From Pseudomonadota bacterium (GTDB lineage: Bacteria > Pseudomonadota > Gammaproteobacteria > Burkholderiales > Rhodocyclaceae), in NCBI GenBank assembly GCA_018241685.1, contig JAFEDJ010000025.1, positions 1 through 64,000 of the forward strand: a stretch of DNA of 64,000 nt, given 5' to 3'. The notes under the pieces are model-generated. The model worked only from the letters and a program-made list of their open reading frames with translations, had not been told where the DNA came from and searched no databases. Made by a program: the position numbers and the translations under genes. Below, in pieces: positions 46,461-55,550 of this stretch (its first letter is position 1; each line of letters starts with the position of its first letter).

Positions 46461-47443
46461 ACGACATCGCCTCCGCCGCCCCCCGTGGCAAGATCATGCT
46501 GGTCGGCCTCGGCCCGGGCAGCCACGAACATCTCACCGCCCGCGCCCGCGCCGCCATCGCCGAAGCCGACACGGTGATCGGCTACGTCACCTACATCCGC
46601 CTGGTGGCCGAGCTGCTGGAAGGCAAGGAAGTCATCAAGAAGTCGATGACCGAGGAACTCGACCGGGCCATCGAATCCCTCGACCGTGCCCGCCAGGGCA
46701 AGAAGGTGGCGCTGATCTCGTCCGGCGACGCCGGCGTGTACGGCATGGCCGGGCCGACTTTCGAGGTGCTGTTCCAGGCCGGATGGACGCCGGATTCGGA
46801 CATCGAGGTCGAGATCATCCCCGGCGCATCGGCCATCAACACCTGCGCAGCACTGGTCGGCGCACCGCTGACCCACGACTTCTGCGCGATCTCCCTGTCC
46901 GATCTGCTGACCCCGTGGCCGACCATCGCCCGCCGCCTGGAGGCGGTGGCCGCCTCCGACTTCGTCGTGGCGCTCTACAATCCCAAGAGCGGACGCCGCA
47001 CCCGCCAAATCGTCGAAGCCCGCCGCCTGTTCCTGCGCCACCGCCGGCCGGACACGCCGGTGGCCATCGTCAAGTCGGCCTACCGCCCCAAGCAACGCAT
47101 CGAATTCACCACCCTCGAGCACATGACCGACTGCGACATCGGCATGCTGTCCACCGTGCTGATCGGCAACTCCAACACCTTCGTCAAGCATGGCCTGATG
47201 GTCACGCCACGGGGCTACGCCAACAAGTACGACGTGGACAGCGGCACCACCCGTGACGGCGAGAAGGCCGGTCGCTCCCTGTCCACCGGCCTCGACGGCT
47301 GGCTGGCCACGCTCCACGCCAGCGGCCGCAGCGCCGCCGAGCTGGCGCAGGAATACCGCCTGCCCGAGGACTACATCGCCGAGCTGCTGGCCGAGCCTTT
47401 CGAGGCCGCCAGCGCCGCTCCCGCCGAGGAGGCCGAGGCGTGA
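46457..47443 (+). CDS. cobJ: Precorrin-3B C17-methyltransferase (CobJ/CbiH) with C-terminal extension
   Basis: The ring-contracting methylase. The 328-aa protein has the SAM-binding start IMLVGLGPGSHEHLTARA, the block ISSGDAGVYGMAGPTFEVL, IIPGASAINTCAALVGAPL, VVALYNPKSGRRTRQI and TVLIGNSNTF. After the methylase core (to about 245) there is an 80-residue extension with a predicted helix-turn-helix-like stretch (RSAAELAQEYRLPEDYIAEL) and an acidic tail. It overlaps the next gene through GTGA. Confidence 0.93.
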   Translation: MNDIASAAPRGKIMLVGLGPGSHEHLTARARAAIAEADTVIGYVTYIRLVAELLEGKEVIKKSMTEELDRAIESLDRARQGKKVALISSGDAGVYGMAGPTFEVLFQAGWTPDSDIEVEIIPGASAINTCAALVGAPLTHDFCAISLSDLLTPWPTIARRLEAVAASDFVVALYNPKSGRRTRQIVEARRLFLRHRRPDTPVAIVKSAYRPKQRIEFTTLEHMTDCDIGMLSTVLIGNSNTFVKHGLMVTPRGYANKYDVDSGTTRDGEKAGRSLSTGLDGWLATLHASGRSAAELAQEYRLPEDYIAELLAEPFEAASAAPAEEAEA

Positions 47444-47781
47444 GCGAGCCCATCAAGCCGAAGATCGGCGGCTACCGCCGCCACCTGCTGGTATGCACCG
47501 GCCCGCGCTGCACCGCCGACGGCCAGTCGCAGGCCCTATTCGACAGCCTCGGCGCCAAGTTCAAGGTGGCCGGGCTCGATGCCGGCGAGCTGCGCGTCAA
47601 GCGCACCCGCGCGGCCTGCTTCGCCGCCTGCAAGGGCGGCCCGATCCTGTGCGTGCAGCCCGACGGCACCTGGTACTACGGCGTCACCGACGCGGTGATG
47701 GACCGCATCGTCGACGAGCACCTGGTCGGCGGCCAGCCGGTCGCCGAGCACGTCTTCCACCAGGCCGGCGAGCCGGACTGA
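47440..47781 (+). CDS. Thioredoxin-like [2Fe-2S] ferredoxin domain protein
   Basis: A 113-aa protein with the four-Cys pattern of thioredoxin-like 2Fe-2S ferredoxins: CTGPRC near residue 19 and CFAAC near 60, plus GGPILCVQPDGTWYYGV. The GTG start overlaps the cobJ stop by 4 bp, so it is part of the B12 operon. No cbiJ/cobK (precorrin-6A reductase) is found in the cluster, so this redox protein is a candidate electron donor for a corrin reduction step. That is inference. Confidence 0.82.
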   Translation: MSEPIKPKIGGYRRHLLVCTGPRCTADGQSQALFDSLGAKFKVAGLDAGELRVKRTRAACFAACKGGPILCVQPDGTWYYGVTDAVMDRIVDEHLVGGQPVAEHVFHQAGEPD

Positions 47782-47794
47782 ACGCCACGTACCG

Positions 47795-49249
47795 ATGCCC
47801 GCACGCCTCTCCCGCCTCCTGCATCTTTTCCATCGCTGGCTCGGCATCGGTGCCGGCCTGCTGGTGCTGGGCTGGTTCGTCTCCGGCCTGGTGATGCTGT
47901 ATTCGCCCTTTCCGCGCCTGACGGTGGAAGAGCGGGTGCAGCATCTGGAAGTCCTGCACAGCGAGGCAGTGCGGATCAGCCCCGCCGACGCGGCCGCCCA
48001 ATGCCCCGGCACCCCGCGCGGCGCACGCCTGTCCATGCTCTCCGGGCGTCCGATCTATCACTTCAGTGGCGGCAAACCGGCCTGCAGCGTGTGGGCCGAC
48101 GACGGCCGCTGGGTCGGCCCGGTATCCGCGGAGATGGCCAGCGAGGCGGCCCGGCGCTTCCTGCCTAGCGTGGCGCTGGCGCAGCCGGAACGCATCGAGC
48201 GCGACCAGTGGAGCGTCTACAGCAGCTACAACGCCCACCGCCCGCTGTACCGCATCGCGGCTGACGATGCGGCCGGCACGGTGCTCTACGTATCGTCGAA
48301 GAGCAGCGAGGTACTGGCCGACACCAATCGCCGCGAGCGCCTGCTCGGCTGGCTGGGCAGCGTGCCCCACTGGATCTACTTCACCCCGCTGCGCAGCGAC
48401 GACCTGGGCGCCTGGCGCGTGCTGGTGCTGTGGCTGCCGCCCGTTGCGCTGCTGACCGCCGTCGCCGGACTGGCGCTGGGCATCCAGCGGCTGCGTGTGC
48501 GCCGACGCTACCCGCGCGGACAGATCACGCCTTACCACGGCTGGAAACGCTGGCACCATCTGGCCGGGCTGGCCGTCGGCGGCTTCGCCGTCACCTGGCT
48601 GCTGTCCGGCTGGCTGTCCAACCATCCCTTCGGCCTGCTGGAGATGAGCAGCCCACCGCCCGGCAGCGCCCAGCGCCTGGCCGGCGGCCCCTTCCACCCG
48701 TCTTCCAACATCGACCTGCTGCGCCGCCAGCTGGCCCAGGTGCCCGATGCCCGCGAAGCCGAGTGGTATCGCTTCGGCGGCCGGGACTACCTTGAAGTAC
48801 GCACCCCGACTGGCCCCCGCCGGCTGGACGACCAGGCTCATGCCGCCGCCCCCATCGACGTGCCCACCCTCGCCGCCGCCGTCGAAACCATCGAGCACCT
48901 GCCGGTGGCCCAGGCCGAGCTGATCGACCACGAGGACCTCTACCACTACGGCCGCAACAGTCCCGCGGTGCTGCCGGCAGTGCGCATCCGCCTGGCCGAC
49001 GCCCAGGACACCACCTGGTATCTGGACCCGGCCACCGGCCGCATCCTGCAACGCATCGACGATGCCAACCGCTGGCACCGCTGGGTCTTCAACGCCCTGC
49101 ACCGCCTCGATTTCCCGCCCCTCGCCAGCCTGCCCGGGCTGCGGGAGGGGCTGATCACCCTGCTCTGCCTGCTCGGCGTCAGCCTGGCCGGCAGCGGCTG
49201 TGTGATCGGCTGGCGCCGGCTGTTCCGCCGGAGCCGCCCCTCTGCCTAG
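47795..49249 (+). CDS. PepSY-domain membrane protein
   Basis: A 484-aa protein of the iron-regulated PepSY family. It has four membrane spans (about 18-38, 205-230, 250-272, 455-475), the first preceded by LLHLFHRWLGIGAGLL, and conserved His near the spans (HRWLG, HGWKRWHHLAGL, HRWVFNALHRLDF). Relatives are linked to siderophore or heme use and to transmembrane electron transfer. It starts 13 bp after the ferredoxin gene and may be the last gene of the B12 operon or an independent unit. No substrate can be named. Confidence 0.82.
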   Translation: MPARLSRLLHLFHRWLGIGAGLLVLGWFVSGLVMLYSPFPRLTVEERVQHLEVLHSEAVRISPADAAAQCPGTPRGARLSMLSGRPIYHFSGGKPACSVWADDGRWVGPVSAEMASEAARRFLPSVALAQPERIERDQWSVYSSYNAHRPLYRIAADDAAGTVLYVSSKSSEVLADTNRRERLLGWLGSVPHWIYFTPLRSDDLGAWRVLVLWLPPVALLTAVAGLALGIQRLRVRRRYPRGQITPYHGWKRWHHLAGLAVGGFAVTWLLSGWLSNHPFGLLEMSSPPPGSAQRLAGGPFHPSSNIDLLRRQLAQVPDAREAEWYRFGGRDYLEVRTPTGPRRLDDQAHAAAPIDVPTLAAAVETIEHLPVAQAELIDHEDLYHYGRNSPAVLPAVRIRLADAQDTTWYLDPATGRILQRIDDANRWHRWVFNALHRLDFPPLASLPGLREGLITLLCLLGVSLAGSGCVIGWRRLFRRSRPSA

Positions 49250-49774
49250 CCGCCTCGAAAGAGCCTCCATGAAAAGGCGTTTCGCCCGCCCCTGCGGGGG
49301 ACGCAGCATCTGATCGGCGGCGCAGTGGACCGGCGGTAGCCGGGCACGCACGGCGTCTGCGTCGGCCCGCCCATCGGCTTCTGAACCGACACAGTTCATA
49401 GGGGGCACCGCGAACCAACTTCTGGGGTGGCATAACATCTTTCACGGCATACCGAATCAAGTTCGCAAACGCCAGATAAGACTTCGGCCAACTCCGAATC
49501 ATCTTACGCACAGGCCGAACTTGAATCCGTGATTTCCGGATTTGATACTGCCCGGCGAACATTCGATGAGCACGCGGCAATATTGAATGTTCACCCCGAT
49601 ATGCCGATAAAGCAGTCAGACACAAGCATGGCGCCGTCGCGACATCGTCATCGCGCCCTGTTCGTGACGCAACAGACTTGAACGCTGCAAGGCGATGGAG
49701 GATCCTTGATCCGTCGCCCGCCAATGGACGGCACATAACAACAACAGCACCAAATGAGCTTTCGAGGAGCCGCG
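49250..49774. other. 525-bp region with no recognised gene, lower GC than neighbours
   Basis: From about 49390 the base composition shifts to AT-richer sequence (for example around 49436-49640). A minus-strand ORF crosses it (49179-49877), but its ends are antisense to the flanking genes and it has no recognisable domain. A short AATCCG/CGGATT inverted repeat occurs near 49524-49542. It may hold the promoter of the GGDEF gene or decayed sequence. Confidence 0.4.
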
Positions 49775-51346
49775 ATGGGCACTGCCCTGGAGACGCTTCT
49801 CCACTACTTCGGACGCCTCGTCCTGCCCTGTCTGGTCGCATTCGGCGCAGCCGGCCTGGCCCACGGCGAGGACGCACAGCAAGTCTTCCGCGTTGGCATC
49901 ACCTCCTTCCGTGACAAGTCGGTCACGCAGCGGGAATGGGGGCCGACGATGGATTACCTGGCGGAGAAGATTCCCGGCAGCCGCTTCGTCGTCGTACCGA
50001 TGGGCCTGCAGGAATTCGAAGCCGCCCTCAGCCGCAACGAGATCGACTTCGTCATCACCAACCCTGAGCACTACATCGTGCTGGAGGCGCGCTATGGCGT
50101 GTCCCGCGTCGCTACGCTGGTGAAACGCGAGAATGGCCACCTGGTCAACCAGTTCGGCGGCGTGGTGTTTGCGCGCAGCGACCGCCACGACATCCACGGC
50201 CTGGAGAACCTGAAGGGAAAACGGATTGCCTCGGTGGACCGCACGTCCTTCGCCGCCTACCTGCTGCAGTACGATCTGATGAAAGCGCACGATGTCGACA
50301 TCGACCGCGACTGCCAAGTGGATTTCCTCGGTTTTCCGCAGGACTTGAGCGTCACCGCGGTACTGGAAGGACGCGCCGACGTCGGTTTCGTCCGCACCGG
50401 CGTGCTGGAGGCGATGGCCCGCGAAGGGCGGATCGACTTGGCACAGATCCAGATCCTGCATGCCATGCCGAGAGACAGCTTCCCCTTCCTGATCTCGACC
50501 GGGCTTTACCCTGAATGGCCTTTTGCTGCCGTGCCGCGGGTACCGATCGACATCCGCAACCAGGTTGCCGCAGCGCTGCTGATGATGCCGCCGGACACGC
50601 CGATGGCGCAGAGCGCACGCTACTACCGCTGGTCCACGCCGGTTGAGTATCTCAGCGTACAGAGCCTGATGCGGCGGCATCACATCTACCCCTTCGACAA
50701 GGTCGAGGCGATCACGCCGGCGCAGATCTTCCGGCGCTACGCGCCCCACATCCTGCTGGTCGCACTGGCCGTCGTGCTGCTGATGGCCACGCTGTACCTG
50801 CGCGCACGCCGTCTGAACCGTGCGTTGCTCCAATCCCGCCAGCAGCTCAACCACCAGGCCCATTACGACGCCCTGACCGGCCTGCCCAACCGCAACCTGC
50901 TCGACTACGATCTCGAAAGGGCCCTTAGCCAGGCACGGCGCACCGGGCAGGAGTTCGCGCTATGCCTGATGGATCTGGACGGGTTCAAGCCGATCAATGA
51001 CCGCTGGGGCCACAAGGTCGGCGACGAGGTGCTGCGGGAAGTCGCCCAGCGTCTGCAGGGCAGCCTGCGCACCGGCGACCGGGTCGCCCGCTGGGGTGGG
51101 GATGAATTCGTGCTACTGCTCAACGGGGTCGCCACCCAGCAGCAGCTGACCGAGATCATCGAACGCATCCTGCACGTGGTGGCCATGCCGCTCGACAGCT
51201 GCAGCGGTGCCCACGTCTGCGCCAGCATCGGCGTCAGCCTGTACCCGCGAACGGGCACGGACGCCGACGGCCTGCTGAAAGCCGCCGACGAGGCCATGTA
51301 CAAGGCCAAGGGCGCCGGCGGCAACCGCTGGGCCGCCCAGACATAG
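49775..51346 (+). CDS. Diguanylate cyclase with periplasmic PhnD-like binding domain
   Basis: The 523-aa protein has a signal/anchor sequence, a periplasmic PhnD/TAXI-like substrate-binding domain (about 32-280; VFRVGITSFRDKSVTQREWG, NEIDFVITNPEHYIVLEARY), a membrane span near 320-340 (ILLVALAVVLLMATLYL) and a GGDEF domain (about 360-520). The active site WGGDEF is intact and preceded at the right distance by RTGD, the inhibitory I-site. There is no EAL. It should make c-di-GMP in response to a periplasmic ligand, possibly an oxyanion. ATG 49775 follows GAGGAG; 49754 is an alternative. Confidence 0.9.
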   Translation: MGTALETLLHYFGRLVLPCLVAFGAAGLAHGEDAQQVFRVGITSFRDKSVTQREWGPTMDYLAEKIPGSRFVVVPMGLQEFEAALSRNEIDFVITNPEHYIVLEARYGVSRVATLVKRENGHLVNQFGGVVFARSDRHDIHGLENLKGKRIASVDRTSFAAYLLQYDLMKAHDVDIDRDCQVDFLGFPQDLSVTAVLEGRADVGFVRTGVLEAMAREGRIDLAQIQILHAMPRDSFPFLISTGLYPEWPFAAVPRVPIDIRNQVAAALLMMPPDTPMAQSARYYRWSTPVEYLSVQSLMRRHHIYPFDKVEAITPAQIFRRYAPHILLVALAVVLLMATLYLRARRLNRALLQSRQQLNHQAHYDALTGLPNRNLLDYDLERALSQARRTGQEFALCLMDLDGFKPINDRWGHKVGDEVLREVAQRLQGSLRTGDRVARWGGDEFVLLLNGVATQQQLTEIIERILHVVAMPLDSCSGAHVCASIGVSLYPRTGTDADGLLKAADEAMYKAKGAGGNRWAAQT

Positions 51347-51367
51347 GCATGAGCGCCCCAGCGGCGC

Positions 51368-53053
51368 TCAGACGCTGAACTGCTCGACCGAGGCCTTGAG
51401 CTGCCGGGCCAGGCTGGCCAGATCCCCGGCGGCAGCCGACACGTCGCGCACGATGCCCGAGGTTTCCTCGGACATCTCCACGGTGCGCTGAACGTTGCCC
51501 GCAATCAGGTTGCTCGTCGCACTCTGCTCGTGCAACGCGGTCGAGATTTCCGCCACCGACGCCAGCACCTGCTCGATGCTGCCCTGGATCTGTCCCATCG
51601 CCGTATCGGCCTGCCCGGCCATCTGGACGCCTTCCTCGACACTGGCGAGACCACCGTTCATGCCTTCGACGGCGGCCTGGGTGTCGCTCCAGATGCGCTC
51701 GATCATCCCGGCGATTTCCTGAGTGGACAGCGCCGTCCGCTCGGACAGCTTGCGCACCTCGTCGGCCACCACCGCAAAGCCGCGCCCGTGTTCCCCGGCA
51801 CGGGCGGCCTCGATGGCGGCATTCAGCGCGAGCAGATTGGTCTGGTCGGCAATCTCCTTGATGACGCTGACGATGCGCGAGATCTGGTTGGAGCTTTCGC
51901 CGAGGGACATCACGCACTCCGACGAACGCGTCACCGACCCGGAGATTTTCTGCATCTCGCCGACCATCTCCTGCACGGCCCGGGTCCCGCTACGGGCCAG
52001 GGCCCCCGTCTCCGACGCATGGAGGTCCACCTCCGACGCATTGTCGGCGATGTTGCCGATGCAGGCGGTGAGTTGCTCGACCGATGCCGCCGAAGCGGCC
52101 GAGGCGTCGTTCTGGCGTTCCGTCGCCTGCAGCATCGCGCTCGACGAGGCGGACAGCCGCTGGGCCGAGGTGGCGAGTTCGGCAGCACTGCGGACGATGC
52201 GCCCGACGATCTCCCGCAGCCCAGCCTGCATCTGCCGGGTTGCGAAGAGGAGGCTGGAATCATCCCCCGGCCGTGTGACGATCTCTTCCGACAGCTTGCC
52301 CTGGGCGATGTGCCGCACAACGTCGATGACGTAGCGCGGTTCGCCACCCAGTTGCCGGAGCAGGCGGCTGACGATCAGCCCGATGAGCAGGAACAGCACG
52401 AGTTGCAACAGCGCCTGGCCGATCCACAGGCCGCGGTTGAGGGCCCGCAGGGCCGCCATGTCGCTTTCGATATCGATGGTCACGCTGGCGCCGCCCAGCA
52501 CGAAGCCCTCTTCCACGCCATGGCACTTGAGGCATTCGATACTGCGGAAATTCTTCATCGCCACATAGGGAACGACGACGCGCAGCTGACTGCCCCCAGA
52601 CGACGGGTGGAAAAGACGGATTTCCTCCTTGCCGGATTGCAGGATCCGCTGGTCCAGTTCGTCCACCGGCAACTCCTGCGGTAGCGCCGGCGGAAACTCC
52701 TCGTCCAGTTGCTTGGCACGGAAGACACGCAGCTCGCGGATGAACTCGGACTTGCCAATCTTTTCGACGTAAAGCGCGCGGCTCTTCTGATCACTGATGA
52801 CCTCGCCGTCGCCGGCCTTGGTGATCATCAGCGTATTGAGGCCGTTGATGGCGCCATCGGCAACCATCCGCGCCCGGTCGGTAGCAGCTGCCAGGGTCTG
52901 CCGCTCGAGATGCTGCATGAGCCACAACTGCATCAGGACGAAAACCAGCACCAGCGCCCCCTGGATCAGAAGCTGCAGCCTGGCCCGGAGCCCGAGTCGC
53001 GGCCACCACGATGAAAGCCAATCCAAAATGTCTCCCTGCAGGGCATTGCCCAT
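51368..53053 (-). CDS. Methyl-accepting chemotaxis protein with c-type heme motif
   Basis: A 561-aa chemoreceptor. Membrane spans lie at about 27-46 and 209-229, with a periplasmic Tll0287-like (DUF3365) sensor domain between them that contains CLKCH (174-178), a covalent heme c site. A HAMP-like region follows, then a signalling domain with the hairpin tip [21 protein letters not shown]. Such sensors are candidates for redox, O2 or NO taxis. ATG 53053 begins [10 protein letters not shown]. It converges on the GGDEF gene with 21 bp between. Confidence 0.92.
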   Translation of the reverse strand: MGNALQGDILDWLSSWWPRLGLRARLQLLIQGALVLVFVLMQLWLMQHLERQTLAAATDRARMVADGAINGLNTLMITKAGDGEVISDQKSRALYVEKIGKSEFIRELRVFRAKQLDEEFPPALPQELPVDELDQRILQSGKEEIRLFHPSSGGSQLRVVVPYVAMKNFRSIECLKCHGVEEGFVLGGASVTIDIESDMAALRALNRGLWIGQALLQLVLFLLIGLIVSRLLRQLGGEPRYVIDVVRHIAQGKLSEEIVTRPGDDSSLLFATRQMQAGLREIVGRIVRSAAELATSAQRLSASSSAMLQATERQNDASAASAASVEQLTACIGNIADNASEVDLHASETGALARSGTRAVQEMVGEMQKISGSVTRSSECVMSLGESSNQISRIVSVIKEIADQTNLLALNAAIEAARAGEHGRGFAVVADEVRKLSERTALSTQEIAGMIERIWSDTQAAVEGMNGGLASVEEGVQMAGQADTAMGQIQGSIEQVLASVAEISTALHEQSATSNLIAGNVQRTVEMSEETSGIVRDVSAAAGDLASLARQLKASVEQFSV

Positions 53054-53166
53054 ATTGTCGATAAGGGAATTAGATCATATGGCATCCATCACAGCCATTT
53101 GCAGGCATTCATCCACAGGACGGACAAAGTAAAGACGCCCCAAAAGGGGCGTCTTTACTGGGTATC

Positions 53167-53254
53167 TGGCGGAAGCGGTGAGATTCGAACTCACGATGGG
53201 TTTCCCCACGCCGGTTTTCAAGACCGGTGCATTCAACCACTCTGCCACGCTTCC
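53167..53254 (-). tRNA. tRNA-Ser (anticodon UGA)
   Basis: Read on the minus strand, GGAAGCG (5') pairs with CGCTTCC at the 3' end, followed by discriminator G and an encoded CCA. The anticodon stem CCGGT/ACCGG carries the loop CTTGAAA with anticodon TGA, and a long variable arm (GCGTGGGGAAACCCATCGT region) marks a class II tRNA. The T-loop GAGTTCGAATCTC is canonical. Length 88 nt with CCA. Confidence 0.97.
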
Positions 53255-53409
53255 AATGCATTGCCTTGCGCATATGCAGGGCGCGCATTCTAACATGTAC
53301 GCCCGTTTCGCCAAGCCGCATGAAATCGGGCTGCGGTTGAAACTTCCTGGAGCCTTCGCTACTCTCAGTCCGTGCAGGCCATCCTGCTAATGTCATTCGG
53401 AGGTTTTAC

Positions 53410-54096
53410 ATGCAACTCGACACTTACGGTCAGCAAACGCAGGTTTTGTCGCAAGGCGCCAACCGCGTGCTGCGCAACACCTATCTGCTGCTCGCACTTT
53501 CCATGGTGCCGACCGTTGCCGGTGCGCTGATCGGCGTACAAATGCAGTTCTCGTTCCTGGCGGGCAGCCCGCTGATGAGCTTCCTGCTCTTCATGGGCGT
53601 CTCCTTCGCATTCTTCTACGGGATCGAGAAAAACAAGAACAGCGGCGTCGGCGTGGCCCTTCTGCTGGCCTTCACCTTCTTCATGGGTCTGATGCTGTCG
53701 CGCATCCTGCAGGTGGCGCTCGGCTTCTCCAACGGTGGCTCGATGATCGCGCTGGCCGGTGGTGGCACCGCGGCCATCTTCGCGACGATGGCGGGCATCG
53801 CCAGCGTCTCCAAGCGCGATTTCAGCAGCATGGGCAAGTTCCTGACCGTCGGCCTGGTGGTCGTGCTGATCGCCATGGTGGCCAACATCTTCCTGCAGAT
53901 GCCGGTGCTGCACCTGGTCATCTCGGCGGTCGTGGTGCTGCTGTTCTCGGCTTACATCCTGTACGACATCAGCGCCATCGTGCAGGGCGGCGAGACCAAC
54001 TACGTGACGGCCACGCTGGCGGTGTACCTGGACATCTACAACGTGTTCGTCAGCCTTCTGAACCTGATCATGTCCTTCACCGGCGAACGCGACTAA
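53410..54096 (+). CDS. yccA: YccA/Bax inhibitor-1 family membrane protein
   Basis: A 228-aa protein with seven predicted membrane spans starting at about residue 24 (NTYLLLALSMVPTVAGALIG). YccA in E. coli is a substrate and modulator of the FtsH protease. Family blocks are LLLAFTFFMGLMLSRILQ, SKRDFSSMGKFL and SAYILYDISAIVQGGETNYV. ATG 53410 follows GGAGG (53399-53403). A strong terminator follows. Confidence 0.92.
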   Translation: MQLDTYGQQTQVLSQGANRVLRNTYLLLALSMVPTVAGALIGVQMQFSFLAGSPLMSFLLFMGVSFAFFYGIEKNKNSGVGVALLLAFTFFMGLMLSRILQVALGFSNGGSMIALAGGGTAAIFATMAGIASVSKRDFSSMGKFLTVGLVVVLIAMVANIFLQMPVLHLVISAVVVLLFSAYILYDISAIVQGGETNYVTATLAVYLDIYNVFVSLLNLIMSFTGERD

Positions 54097-54122
54097 TCGT
54101 TGCAAGCATCGCAAGAATCAGC

Positions 54123-54150
54123 AAAAACCCCCGGCTCGCCGGGGGTTTTT
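54123..54150. terminator. Bidirectional terminator between yccA and rlmD
   Basis: AAAAACCCCCGGC, then TC, then GCCGGGGGTTTTT: a perfect 8-bp GC stem flanked by A and T runs, so it works on both strands for the convergent yccA and rlmD genes. Confidence 0.93.
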
Positions 54151-54173
54151 GTTTGCAGCCTCGTCCTGAACGC

Positions 54174-55472
54174 TCAGTCCCGCTCGAACAACGCGATGGA
54201 TTCCACGTGGGAAGTCTGCGGGAACATGTTGGCGATGCCCGCGCCCTTCAGCCGGTAACCCTTCTCCTTGGTCAGCACGGCCGTATCGCGGGCCAGCGTG
54301 GCCGGGTTGCAAGATACATAGACGATGCGCTTCGGCGCTTGTTCGCCGAGCGCCTTGACCACCGCGATGGCGCCTTCCCGCGGCGGGTCGATGAGCATCT
54401 TGTCCAGATGACCAAGGGCCGCCAGGCTGTCTTCGGTGGCCTCGAAGAGATTGGCGGCGTAGAACTCGCAGCGCGCCGCCAGGCCATTCGCGGCGGCGTT
54501 CTCGCCAGCTCGGCGGACCAGCGTCTCGCTGCCTTCCACACCAATCACATGGGCGCCCAGCGCAGCGATCGGCAGACTGAAGTTGCCGAGTCCGCAGAAC
54601 AGGTCGGCAATACGCTCGCCGGGCTGCGGATCGAGCAGTTGCATCGAACGCCGCATCAGCACGCGGTTGATCCACATATTGACCTGGGTGAAATCGGTCG
54701 GCCGGAAAGCCATCGACACACCGAACTCCGGCAGCGTGTAGGCCAGACCGGGGGCTTCGGCGGGATGCAGGCGGTGGGCGGAATCGGGTCCGCTGGGCTG
54801 CAACCACACCTGCACCTGCTCAGCCTCGGCAAAAGCCTTCAGGCGTGCCGTGTCGGCCTTGCTGAGCGGCACGATGTGGCGGAACACCAGCACCGTGATC
54901 CCTTCGCCGACGGCGATCTCGATCTGCGGCAGCCGGTCGGGCACGGACAGGCCCGCCACCAGCTCGCGCAGGCGCGGCACCATGTCCGACACATGCGGCG
55001 GCAGGATCGCACAGCTCTCCATCGGCGCCACATAGCTGCTGCGCCGCTCGTGGAAGCCGATCAGTACGCCGCCCTTGCTGGGCACATCGCGTACGGTGAG
55101 ACGGGCGCGATAACGGTAGCCCCAATCCGGTCCAACGATGGGCGGATACAGCACATCGGGCTTGGCGCGACCGATGTGCCACAGGGCGTTCTCCAGCACG
55201 CGTTGCTTGGCTGCCACCTGGGCACCCGGCTCCAGGTGCTGCATGCTGCAGCCGCCACAGACGCCGAAATGCGGGCAGAGCGGTTCGACACGCTGAGAGC
55301 TGGATTTCAGGATACGGTCCGCATCCGCCAGTTCGTAGTTAGGCTTGACCTTGTGGGATGTGAACGTCACCCGCTCGCCAGGCAGGGCACCTTCGATGAA
55401 GATCGTCTTTCCATCGAGATGGGTGACGCCGCGCCCCTCATGGTCGAGGGATTCGATGACCGCTTCGCGCAT
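54174..55472 (-). CDS. rlmD: 23S rRNA (uracil1939-C5)-methyltransferase RlmD
   Basis: The 432-aa protein has an N-terminal TRAM domain ([19 protein letters not shown]), an iron-sulfur motif C-X5-C-X2-C ([10 protein letters not shown]) with a fourth Cys in MESCAIL, a SAM motif [15 protein letters not shown], the FTQVN block and the catalytic-Cys motif [15 protein letters not shown] 55472 is chosen by family start; an in-frame ATG at 55502 would add ten residues. It is divergent from roxA with a 78-bp gap between starts. Confidence 0.94.
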   Translation of the reverse strand: MREAVIESLDHEGRGVTHLDGKTIFIEGALPGERVTFTSHKVKPNYELADADRILKSSSQRVEPLCPHFGVCGGCSMQHLEPGAQVAAKQRVLENALWHIGRAKPDVLYPPIVGPDWGYRYRARLTVRDVPSKGGVLIGFHERRSSYVAPMESCAILPPHVSDMVPRLRELVAGLSVPDRLPQIEIAVGEGITVLVFRHIVPLSKADTARLKAFAEAEQVQVWLQPSGPDSAHRLHPAEAPGLAYTLPEFGVSMAFRPTDFTQVNMWINRVLMRRSMQLLDPQPGERIADLFCGLGNFSLPIAALGAHVIGVEGSETLVRRAGENAAANGLAARCEFYAANLFEATEDSLAALGHLDKMLIDPPREGAIAVVKALGEQAPKRIVYVSCNPATLARDTAVLTKEKGYRLKGAGIANMFPQTSHVESIALFERD

Positions 55473-55538
55473 GGCCGGGAGTCCAGAAATGAAGGGCGCC
55501 ATTTTAGCGGCGGGACCGGTCTTTGCAAGGCGAACGGC

Positions 55539-55544
55539 TATAAT
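55539..55544 (+). promoter_or_regulatory. -10 element (TATAAT) next to the roxA start
   Basis: A consensus TATAAT ends only 6 bp before ATG 55551. If used, transcription would begin at or just before the start codon and give a leaderless mRNA. No good -35 is found at 17 bp. Confidence 0.45.
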
Positions 55545-55550
55545 CGCGCG

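Noticed and set aside
49179..49877. Minus-strand 232-aa ORF across the gap before the GGDEF gene
   Set aside because: Both ends are antisense to real genes, the translation is Arg-rich and there is no domain.
54153..55550. Long N-terminal extension of roxA across the rlmD gene
   Set aside because: The extension is the complement of rlmD. The family start and promoter element support ATG 55551.
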